From: Paenochrobactrum pullorum
GTDB lineage: Bacteria; Pseudomonadota; Alphaproteobacteria; Rhizobiales; Rhizobiaceae
Assembly: GCF_041929845.1 (NCBI RefSeq)
Contig: NZ_JBHEEH010000001.1
Span: 558,001 to 622,000 of the forward strand
Reading direction: 5' to 3'
DNA: 64,000 bases
Shown here one piece after another: positions 26,054 to 33,600 of the stretch (position 1 is its first letter; each line of letters starts with the position of its first letter). Made by a program: the position numbers and the translations under genes. The notes beneath the pieces were generated by a model. It was not told the DNA's origin and did no database searches. It saw only the letters and a program-made list of their open reading frames with translations.

Positions 26054-27457
26054 ATGACAACACAAGTAATGCCCGAAAGCGGCACAGCACGCTGGCGCGC
26101 TGAATTCATCAGTGCCATGAAGCTGGGATGGCCGCTCATCCTTACCAATTTGTCACAAGCAGCTCTCACCGCAACCGATGTGATTCTGATCGGTCGTTTG
26201 GGGCCTGACACTTTGGCTTCAGCGGTACTTTCAACGTCTTTTTACCACACAACCATGATCTTCTGCATGGGACTGGTCACAGCCGTTATGCCGATGGTGG
26301 CGATCACTTTGGGTAAAAACAGACATTCGGTGCGCGAGGTTCGCCGCACCGTTCGTCAGGGGTTATGGACAGCTATCATGATCTCCATTCCCTTCTGGAT
26401 CATGCTCTGGAATGCGGAACATATTTTCATCGCTCTCGGTCAACGCCCTGATGTAGCGGCGCGCTCAATCGAGCTGATGCACACTTTGCAATGGGCGTTG
26501 TTGCCCTATCTTGGCTATATCGTTTTGCGTTCGTTTCTGGCAGCACTTGAAAAACCGCTCTGGACACTGCTGATTGCGATGATGGCGATTGCCTTTAACG
26601 CTTTAGCTGCATGGAGCTTGATTTTCGGCCATTTCGGTTTGCCGGCACTGGGCTTGCGCGGGGCAGGTATTGCCACCACCTTGTCCAGCTGGATGATGTT
26701 CTTCGGGTTGGCAATGGTGATTGTCACCCATAAGAAGTTCCGGCGCTATGCCATGTTTGGCCGTTTCTGGCGTCCTGACTGGCCGCGTCTGCTGGAACTG
26801 TGGCGCTTGGGGCTGCCGATGGGGCTGACCTTCGTGTTTGAATCGTCAATTTTTTACGCAGCTGTTTTGATGATGGGTAAAATTAGCCCGACATCACTGG
26901 CAGCTCATGCGGTCGCGATGCAGATTGCAAGTTTGAGCTTTATGGTGCCGCTTGGTTTTGGGCAGGTGGCGACAGTGCGTGTCGGGCGCGCTTACGGTGC
27001 GCGTGACGCCAAGGGGCTCTATTATGCCGGCTGGAGCTCTTATATTTTAGGCATCGGCTTTATGGCTTTCATGGCATTTTTGATGACAGTTATGCCAAAA
27101 GTTTTCATCGGGGCTTTCTTGCCTTTAAATGATCCGGCCAATGCCGCAGTGATCCAACTGGCAATGTCTTATTTGGTGTTGGCGGCAATTTTCCAGATTT
27201 TTGATGGCGGGCAGGTGGTTGCGGCCGGTATGTTGCGCGGGCTGCAAGACACCCGTATTCCGATGTTATTGGCGCTGCTTGGATATTGGGGCATTGGTTT
27301 GCCGCTGGGTGCAGCACTGGCCTTCTGGGCAGATTGGAAGGGTATGGGGATCTGGATTGGCTTGGCAGCAGGCCTTGCGATGGTTGCCGTGTTGATGACA
27401 AGGCGCTGGATAAAATTACTCGAAATTGAAACCCGTCGTTTGAGCCAGCTTGTTTGA
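26054..27457 (+). CDS. MATE family efflux transporter
   Basis: 467-residue multidrug and toxic compound extrusion protein (NorM-like) with about 12 transmembrane helices in two pseudo-symmetric halves. Opening segment MKLGWPLILTNLSQAALTATDVILIGRLG is typical; LPMGLTFVFESSIFYAAVLMMG starts the second half. ATG 26054 is chosen because GGAGG lies 8 bases upstream; the frame is open to a GTG at 26036 within that site. Expected Na+ or H+ driven export of cationic compounds. Confidence 0.91.
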   Translation: MTTQVMPESGTARWRAEFISAMKLGWPLILTNLSQAALTATDVILIGRLGPDTLASAVLSTSFYHTTMIFCMGLVTAVMPMVAITLGKNRHSVREVRRTVRQGLWTAIMISIPFWIMLWNAEHIFIALGQRPDVAARSIELMHTLQWALLPYLGYIVLRSFLAALEKPLWTLLIAMMAIAFNALAAWSLIFGHFGLPALGLRGAGIATTLSSWMMFFGLAMVIVTHKKFRRYAMFGRFWRPDWPRLLELWRLGLPMGLTFVFESSIFYAAVLMMGKISPTSLAAHAVAMQIASLSFMVPLGFGQVATVRVGRAYGARDAKGLYYAGWSSYILGIGFMAFMAFLMTVMPKVFIGAFLPLNDPANAAVIQLAMSYLVLAAIFQIFDGGQVVAAGMLRGLQDTRIPMLLALLGYWGIGLPLGAALAFWADWKGMGIWIGLAAGLAMVAVLMTRRWIKLLEIETRRLSQLV

Positions 27458-27460
27458 CAT

Positions 27461-27487
27461 AAAAAACCGCCCGAAGGGCGGTTTTTT
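27461..27487. terminator. Terminator MATE / methyltransferase
   Basis: AAAAAACCGCCC-GAA-GGGCGGTTTTTT, between convergent genes, usable from both sides. Confidence 0.92.
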
Positions 27488-27506
27488 ATGCTTTATAATT
27501 GAAGAA

Positions 27507-28211
27507 TTAATCGCGGATTGCCATGATTGATTTCGCCATACCGGCAACCATTTCATATTCAATCTTGGCATCCGGAAAGAGAGTTTTAACTTGCTTGCTG
27601 TTCAGCAAACGGATGGATTCAACATGAAAACGGGCCTCCTCAGTGCTTTCCTGACGGGCAAAAAAGCCAAGCCGCATTTTGGTCATTAACCAGACGCGCA
27701 CCGAAACCGGCAGCCAATGGAAGCCGATAAAGCGGAAATGAGGCTCATAAGCAAACCAATGGTTTGGCGTTTGCATATAATAGCGCTTGCCCAAACGGCG
27801 GGTATTTTCGGCAAACTGGGTAATAGCATCCCAGTTCCCGACATGTTCAATCACCGAATTGGAATGGACGATATCGAAGCTTTTGCCGGTGAATAAATCA
27901 GGCGCTGTCGCATCACCGATCATGAAGGTGAATAGATCTGTATTCTTTTCTTCCTGCTTTTCCGGATTAATCAGGGTGAAATGCAAGCGGTCACGATGCT
28001 GATTGATGTAGTCCTCACCGATCAGCCAGTATTTTTCTGAACCGCCGAGATCCAGAATTTCTACTTTTTCTTTTTCAGCCAGTGCTGCTTCAATCAGTTT
28101 GCGGATATGTTCGAAACGCTTGGCACGAAATGAAAATTCAAGGCTTTTGCGATCCTTGTATGGGTCACGGGATGGAGTTTCCCCTTCAGGCGTTTGCGCA
28201 GTATTGGCCAT
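27507..28211 (-). CDS. Class I SAM-dependent methyltransferase
   Basis: 234 residues. The SAM-binding motif is EILDLGGSEKYWLIG (about residues 48-62) and the post-motif is FDIVHSNSVIEHVGNW, with acidic residues in FMIGDATAPD. The C-terminal part (GFHWLPVSVRVWLM) is hydrophobic and may touch membrane or a lipid-like substrate. Substrate not assignable. AGGGA lies upstream of ATG 28211. It is the last minus-strand gene after the aromatic-CoA operon, 112 bp from it. Confidence 0.82.
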   Translation of the reverse strand: MANTAQTPEGETPSRDPYKDRKSLEFSFRAKRFEHIRKLIEAALAEKEKVEILDLGGSEKYWLIGEDYINQHRDRLHFTLINPEKQEEKNTDLFTFMIGDATAPDLFTGKSFDIVHSNSVIEHVGNWDAITQFAENTRRLGKRYYMQTPNHWFAYEPHFRFIGFHWLPVSVRVWLMTKMRLGFFARQESTEEARFHVESIRLLNSKQVKTLFPDAKIEYEMVAGMAKSIMAIRD

Positions 28212-28323
28212 GATAAAATCCCTGTATCGGCTGAAATATTATTATTTCATCCAATAAAGCATAAAAGTAAACGCACAATGAGTGAGTTTGTCACTTTAGA
28301 TAGAAAACGGCTAAAAACAGTTT

Positions 28324-30288
28324 TTACTCGTCAATAGCACAGGCAAACATGGGGCCGCCTTTATGGGCTGGGAAGCCGTAGCCATTGATCATCACCAGAT
28401 CAATGTTGCTGGCGCTCGCTGCAATGCCATTTCCCAGCAAGAGATTGCCTTGGGTTTGCATGGCTTGCAGCAGGCGTTGTTGTATCTGCTCTCTGCTAAA
28501 CTTGTGCGGTGTGATGTTTTTTTCGCTTCGTGCTGCATCAATCAAATCAGTCACAACCGGATCAATCTCGCGTTTGCCTTGTGTGTATCGATACCAGCCA
28601 AGGCCGGATTTTTGGCCAAAACGACCAAGCTCGCAAAGCTGATCGGCAATTTTGACATAGCGCAATTGCGGGTCACGGGTGAGAGCCTCGCGTTTGCGCT
28701 TTGCCCAGGCAATTTCCAGACCTGCCATGTCATAAACGGCAAAAAGCCCCATGGCGAAACCATAGTCTTCGAGCGCCGCGTCAATATCTTGCGGATAGGC
28801 ACCATCTTCCAACAAAAATTCTGCTTCACGCCGATAGGCCGAAAAAATACTGTTGCCGATAAAACCTTCAATCACACCGCTTAAAATCGGTAGCTTGCGC
28901 ATTTTATTGGCGACAGCAAAACCGGTAGCAACGGCTTGCAGATCAGATTTTCCCGTGTGAATGACTTCCACTAACCGCATAATATGGGCTGGTGAAAAGA
29001 AATGCATACCGATAACGCGCTGCGGATAAAGTGTGGCGGCGGCAATCTCGTCAGGGTTTAAATAGCTGGTATTGGTGGCAAGGATCGCATTGGCACGAAT
29101 GATTTGATCCAGTGCCTGAAACAGTTTTACCTTGACTTCCAAATCATCAAACACCGCTTCAATGACGAGATCAGCTACGCCCAAACTTTCCAGATTTCCG
29201 GCAATGGTCAGCGCTTTTTTCTGGCGCTCGAAGGCATCCGCACTTAAGCGACCAGATTGCAGGTTTTTCTCCAAAAGTCCTAAAATTCGCTGATGTCCGG
29301 CAAGGGCTGCTTCTTCTGTCTGTTCAACGCCGATCACCTGATAACCGGCATTGAGTGCCGAGACGATAATGCCGGAGCCCATCAGCCCCATACCGACGAT
29401 GCCTAGAACTTTAACATCTTTCGGGCTGCTACCTTCCAGCATTGCTGGTTTTTTGGCCATACGCTCAGCCAAAAAAACATGGCGCAGCGCCTTCGCTTCA
29501 TCGCTGTCTCTAAGTTGCAAAAATATTTGCCGCTCTTGTGCTAGTCCTTCGTTTAAGTCTATCTGTTTGGCTTGTTCCACTAGTTCGACGGCTTGTCGTG
29601 GCGCATTTTGCCCGCGGCTTTTACGCAAAATACCGGTTTTAATATTTGCGAATTTTTGCGCATCATATTGCGGTGTCACGCGCTTTGGTGCTGGTTTGAG
29701 GCTTGCATTTTTTGCGTGTGCTATCAGCGTATCTTCATCTGCTAATTCGTCAATCAGCCCGATTTCCAAGCATTCAACGCTTTTGAGCGTGCGGCCTGTG
29801 CCGATCATATCGAGTGCTATATCGACAGCAATCATACGCGGCAGACGTTGTGTTCCGCCAGCACCCGGTACAAGCCCGAGCTTCACCTCCGGCATCCCGA
29901 AGATACTTTTTTCACTCGCTACACGGCCATGGCAGGCAATGGCAATTTCGGCACCTCCACCCAAGGCCGCGCCATTGACGGCGGCAATGATGGTTTTACC
30001 GAAATTTGCCAGTCGCTGGGTCACTTGCGGCAGGGTTGGCTCGGTGACGGGTTGCCCAAATTCTTTAATATCGGCACCGGCAACAAAAGTGTTGCCCGCA
30101 CCGGTTATCACAACACCTTGAATGGTGTCTGTTGTTTCTGCCTGATCGAGAGCCGCCATCAAACCCTGTCGCACCGAGGCGCTGACTGCGTTGACCGGCG
30201 GGTTATCAATGGTAATCAGCATGACATTATCTTCAACAATCGCACTGATTGTATCAGAAAATTGTGTGCTTGAATGGGAGCTCGTCAT
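28324..30288 (-). CDS. Bifunctional enoyl-CoA hydratase / 3-hydroxyacyl-CoA dehydrogenase
   Basis: 654-residue multifunctional beta-oxidation protein. The crotonase domain (about 15-195) has VNGAALGGGAEIAIACHGR (oxyanion region) and GLVPGAGGTQRLPR. The dehydrogenase domain starts at GIVGMGLMGSGIIVSALNAGY (NAD Rossmann, near 300) and contains VIGMHFFSPAHIMRLVEVI and GFIGNSIFSAYRREAEFLLEDG. It is shorter than FadB/FadJ (about 715-730). Last gene of a six-gene operon with a monooxygenase-reductase fusion, SDR, hydratase, dehydrogenase and RidA, so it probably processes the ring-derived acyl-CoA. Confidence 0.9.
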   Translation of the reverse strand: MTSSHSSTQFSDTISAIVEDNVMLITIDNPPVNAVSASVRQGLMAALDQAETTDTIQGVVITGAGNTFVAGADIKEFGQPVTEPTLPQVTQRLANFGKTIIAAVNGAALGGGAEIAIACHGRVASEKSIFGMPEVKLGLVPGAGGTQRLPRMIAVDIALDMIGTGRTLKSVECLEIGLIDELADEDTLIAHAKNASLKPAPKRVTPQYDAQKFANIKTGILRKSRGQNAPRQAVELVEQAKQIDLNEGLAQERQIFLQLRDSDEAKALRHVFLAERMAKKPAMLEGSSPKDVKVLGIVGMGLMGSGIIVSALNAGYQVIGVEQTEEAALAGHQRILGLLEKNLQSGRLSADAFERQKKALTIAGNLESLGVADLVIEAVFDDLEVKVKLFQALDQIIRANAILATNTSYLNPDEIAAATLYPQRVIGMHFFSPAHIMRLVEVIHTGKSDLQAVATGFAVANKMRKLPILSGVIEGFIGNSIFSAYRREAEFLLEDGAYPQDIDAALEDYGFAMGLFAVYDMAGLEIAWAKRKREALTRDPQLRYVKIADQLCELGRFGQKSGLGWYRYTQGKREIDPVVTDLIDAARSEKNITPHKFSREQIQQRLLQAMQTQGNLLLGNGIAASASNIDLVMINGYGFPAHKGGPMFACAIDE

Positions 30289-30312
30289 CAGGCAGCCTTT
30301 CTTGAATTTGGC

Positions 30313-30708
30313 TTAGTCAGGAATAACCGCAGTGGCCTGAATTTCGATCTTCGCTCGGTCTTCAATGAGCGCCACCACTTGCATGGCGGCCATGGCCGGA
30401 AAGTTCTTGCCGATTACTTCGCGGTAAGCCTGACCAATGCCTTTCATATTGTCGAGATATTCTTTTTTGTCGATAAAATACCATGTCATTGAGGTCAGGT
30501 GCTCAGGCCCTGCACCGGCAACAGCCAGCACATCGACAATATTTTGCAAAGTCTGGCGCACTTGGCCGACAAAATCATCAGTTTCAAATTGACATTGACC
30601 GTTCCAGCCGATTTGTCCGCCGACAAAAATGGTGCGCCCTTGTGCTTCAATACCATTGGCATAGCCGATTGGTGCTGCCCAACCTTCAGGTTGCAAGATT
30701 TTTTTCAT
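30313..30708 (-). CDS. RidA-family protein lacking the usual catalytic Arg
   Basis: 131-residue YjgF/YER057c/UK114 family member. Archetypal RidA hydrolyses reactive enamines and imines using an Arg in the FPARS segment near residue 105; here the aligned segment is FPAMAAMQVVAL, with Met in place of Arg, so classical deaminase activity is doubtful. GGQIGWN and TSMTWYF are typical family segments. GGAG lies 6 bases before ATG 30708. Within the operon it lies between the acyl-CoA dehydrogenase and the multifunctional protein, suggesting action on an imine or enamine intermediate of an amino-substituted ring substrate. Confidence 0.85.
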   Translation of the reverse strand: MKKILQPEGWAAPIGYANGIEAQGRTIFVGGQIGWNGQCQFETDDFVGQVRQTLQNIVDVLAVAGAGPEHLTSMTWYFIDKKEYLDNMKGIGQAYREVIGKNFPAMAAMQVVALIEDRAKIEIQATAVIPD

Positions 30709-30778
30709 GTCTACTCCGGATAATTAAGAGCCTTCACGGCCAAGGATTGGTCGGCGCTCATGCGAGCAGGTTTAAGTC

Positions 30779-31948
30779 TCATGTTTTCATCAATTCGCGG
30801 GCGATGATGAGTTTTTGCACCTCGGTGGCGCCTTCATAAATGCGCAAAGCCCGTATCTCGCGGTAAAGGCTTTCAACAATTTCACCGCGTGCGACACCGC
30901 GTCCGCCAAACATCTGTACGGCGCGGTCAATGACTTGCTGCGCCATTTCGGATGCTTGCATTTTTGCCATCGCCGCTTCACGCGTTGTCGGCAGTTTTTG
31001 CACATCACGCCGCCATGCCGCGCGATAGGTGAGGAGGGCGGCCGCATCAATGTCGGTTGCCATATCGCCAAGGGTTGCTTGGGTCAGCTGTAAATCGATG
31101 AGTTTCGCCCCAAACATATTACGGGTTTTGGCGTGGTTTAACGCTTCATCCAAGGCGCGGCGGGCAAAGCCCACTGAGGCGGCGGCAACTGAGGCGCGGA
31201 AAATATCGAGAGTGCGCATGGCGATTTTAAAGCCTTCACCAGCATTGCCAAGCAGCCGACCTGCCGGAATGCGGCAATTGTCAAAACGGATGGTTGCCAA
31301 CGGATGGGGCGCGATCACATCAATACGTTTGGTGATCGAAAATCCCGGATCCGTGGCATAGACGACCAAAGCTGAAATGCCTCTTGTGCCCGGCGCTTCG
31401 CCGGTTCTGGCAAAGAGCGTATAGACATCGGCGATGCCGCCATTGGAAATCCATGTTTTTTCGCCGTTCAGCACATAATAGTCGCCTTCGCGAGTGGCTG
31501 CACATTGCATGGCTGCAACATCGGAACCAGCCTCTTCTTCCGAGAGTGCGAAAGCTGCGATCCATTCGCCACTGGTGACCTTCGGCAGCACGTCTTGTTT
31601 CAGCTGATCTGAACCGACAAGGCCGATGGCGCCGGTGCCAAGCCCCTGCATGGCAAAGGCAAAATCCGCCAAACCATCATGCCAAGCCAGTGTTTCGCGT
31701 GCCAGACAAACAGCGCGTGAATCAATAATATTCTGCCCTGCATTGCCGGTGGCGATTGCCAGCAATCCTGCTTCGCCAAGTTGTTTCACCAATTTACGGC
31801 AGCTATTGTCGGTATCTTCATGATTGATATGTTCAAGCGCGCCACTGATGGCAAAACTATGCAATTTCGTATGAATAGCCTTATGGTTTTCGTCAAAAAA
31901 CGGCCATTGCAGATGCTCGGTGGAAGGGGCAAGGCTGGTTTTATCCAT
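30779..31948 (-). CDS. Acyl-CoA dehydrogenase
   Basis: 389-residue FAD enzyme. Motifs are FALSEEEAGSDVAAMQ (FAD/substrate region), WISNGG and the C-terminal QMFGGRGVARG followed by LRIYEGATEVQKLIIARELM, where the Glu of YEGATEV is the catalytic base. ATG 31948 (MDKTSLAP) is chosen: AAGG precedes it and it lies 4 bp after the upstream hydratase stop; the longer frame to 31999 would overlap the hydratase. It is expected to form the alpha,beta double bond in a cyclic or ring-opened acyl-CoA in this operon. Confidence 0.9.
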   Translation of the reverse strand: MDKTSLAPSTEHLQWPFFDENHKAIHTKLHSFAISGALEHINHEDTDNSCRKLVKQLGEAGLLAIATGNAGQNIIDSRAVCLARETLAWHDGLADFAFAMQGLGTGAIGLVGSDQLKQDVLPKVTSGEWIAAFALSEEEAGSDVAAMQCAATREGDYYVLNGEKTWISNGGIADVYTLFARTGEAPGTRGISALVVYATDPGFSITKRIDVIAPHPLATIRFDNCRIPAGRLLGNAGEGFKIAMRTLDIFRASVAAASVGFARRALDEALNHAKTRNMFGAKLIDLQLTQATLGDMATDIDAAALLTYRAAWRRDVQKLPTTREAAMAKMQASEMAQQVIDRAVQMFGGRGVARGEIVESLYREIRALRIYEGATEVQKLIIARELMKT

Positions 31949-31952
31949 CGCC

Positions 31953-32801
31953 TTAATTTCCTTCAAAGGCTGGGCGTTGTTTGTTGGCAAAGGCTTCAAA
32001 AGCGCGGGTGAAATCCTGTGTCGCCATGCAGATGGCTTGCGCCTGAGCTTCGGCTTCCAACAACTCGTTCAAGCCCATTGACCATTCCTGATTGAGCATG
32101 TTTTTGGTCATGCCATGGGCAAACCACGGGCCATCGGCAATCGTACGGGCTAGCTTTTCAGCGGCTGCATCCAGCTCATCTTTAGCATGAAGCGCATTGT
32201 AAAAGCCCCATGCCTCGCCCTCTGTGGCACTCATTGAGCGACCGGTATAAAGCAGTTCAGCCGCCCGTCCCTGACCGATTAAACGCGGCAGAATTCCGCA
32301 AGCGCCCATATCCGCACCGGCCAAACCAACGCGAGTGAACAAAAATGCGGTTTTAGCCTCAGGGGTGGCGAGACGTAAGTCTGCCGCCATAGCAAGTATC
32401 GCACCGGCACCGGCACAAACACCATCAACAGCGGCAATAATTTGCTGCGGGCAATTGCGCATTGCTTTGACGAGATCGCCGGTCATGCGGGTAAAGGCTA
32501 TGAGGTCGGGCATGGTCATTTTTGTCAGCGGCTCGATGATTTCAAACACATCGCCGCCGGAGCAAAAATTGCCGCCGGAACCCTTTAAAATAATCGTACG
32601 GATATCGGAGGCATAGACAAGATCACGAAACAAATCGCGCATCTCGGCATAACTTTCAAAAGTCAGCGGGTTTTTGCGGTCTGGCCGATTAAGGGTCAAT
32701 GTCGCCACACGACCATCATCACTGACCGACCACAGAAAGTGCTTAGGCGTATAATCTTTTAAAGGCTTTTGCATCGCGCCCATACTGCTCTGTGTAACCA
32801 T
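31953..32801 (-). CDS. Enoyl-CoA hydratase/isomerase family protein
   Basis: 282-residue crotonase-fold protein. The oxyanion-hole segments are GSGGNFCSGGDVFEII and VDGVCAGAGAILAMAADLRLA; GLAGADMGACGILPRLIGQGRA follows. The acid residues typical of hydratases are not all obvious, so hydratase, isomerase or ring hydrolase are all possible. GGAGGAG precedes the start and the SDR stop is 2 bp upstream. Third gene of the aromatic-CoA operon. Confidence 0.88.
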   Translation of the reverse strand: MVTQSSMGAMQKPLKDYTPKHFLWSVSDDGRVATLTLNRPDRKNPLTFESYAEMRDLFRDLVYASDIRTIILKGSGGNFCSGGDVFEIIEPLTKMTMPDLIAFTRMTGDLVKAMRNCPQQIIAAVDGVCAGAGAILAMAADLRLATPEAKTAFLFTRVGLAGADMGACGILPRLIGQGRAAELLYTGRSMSATEGEAWGFYNALHAKDELDAAAEKLARTIADGPWFAHGMTKNMLNQEWSMGLNELLEAEAQAQAICMATQDFTRAFEAFANKQRPAFEGN

Positions 32802-32803
32802 GA

Positions 32804-33586
32804 TTATATTTCTCCTCCCGAGACGCTGATGGCTTGTCCGTTAATGGCACCGCTGGCGGAGCCTGCAAGCCATAAAACACAATTGGCAACTTCCTTCGGC
32901 TGAATGAGGCGGCCTTGCGGATTGGTGCTGGCCAGTGTCGCCACAGCCTCTTCTCGCGTACGTCCTGTTTTGTGAATAATTTTTTCAATGGATTTTTGAA
33001 TGAGTGGCGTGTCGGTGAAACCGGGGCAGACCGCATTGACTGTAATGCCGGTTTTGGCGAGCTCCTGCGCCAGCGCACGGGTGAGGCCGATAACGCCATG
33101 TTTGGCCGCACAATAAGCAGACACGTAGCGGTAGCCTTTCAGCCCCGCAGTGGATGCAATATTGATGAGCCTTGCCCCTTCGCCGTGCAGTTTTAAGTCA
33201 GGCAATACCGCACGGGAAAGACGAAAAACGCTGGTCATATTAACCGCGATAATCTCTTCCCATTGCTCGTCGCTCATATTTTCAAACAGCTCGGTTGGGG
33301 CTTGTCCGGCATTATTGACGAGAATTGAAACCGTGCCGAATTGCGCACGCGCTTTTTCAAGGCCTGCGTGAATGGCGGCAGAAGATGTAACGTCAAAATC
33401 ACCAAGCGCCAAGCTGCCGCTGCCCAAGTCATTTGCCAGCTTTTGCAATGGCTCGGAACGGCGTCCAGCCAATGTTACCTTGGCTCCGGCACCATGAAGC
33501 TGGCGCGCAATTTCTTCGCCGATGCCCGAACCAGCACCGGTGATCAATGCATGATGGCCGTTCAGCAATGCTGCATCTTTTTGCAT
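32804..33586 (-). CDS. SDR-family oxidoreductase
   Basis: 260-residue short-chain dehydrogenase. NAD(P) motif ALITGAGSGIGEEIARQL (about 14-31), ILVNNAG, catalytic Ser in NIASTAG and YxxxK in VSAYCAAKHGVIG; the C-terminus resembles 3-hydroxybutyrate dehydrogenase or 3-oxoacyl-reductase types. In this operon it probably oxidises or reduces a ring hydroxy/keto acyl-CoA. AGGAA precedes ATG 33586, and the fusion gene ends 14 bp upstream. Confidence 0.9.
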   Translation of the reverse strand: MQKDAALLNGHHALITGAGSGIGEEIARQLHGAGAKVTLAGRRSEPLQKLANDLGSGSLALGDFDVTSSAAIHAGLEKARAQFGTVSILVNNAGQAPTELFENMSDEQWEEIIAVNMTSVFRLSRAVLPDLKLHGEGARLINIASTAGLKGYRYVSAYCAAKHGVIGLTRALAQELAKTGITVNAVCPGFTDTPLIQKSIEKIIHKTGRTREEAVATLASTNPQGRLIQPKEVANCVLWLAGSASGAINGQAISVSGGEI

Positions 33587-33600
33587 GGCAATTCCTGTTG

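Noticed and set aside
29351..30121. 256-codon plus-strand frame opposite the multifunctional beta-oxidation gene
   Set aside because: Ser/Ala/Pro-rich antisense shadow of a well-defined crotonase domain.
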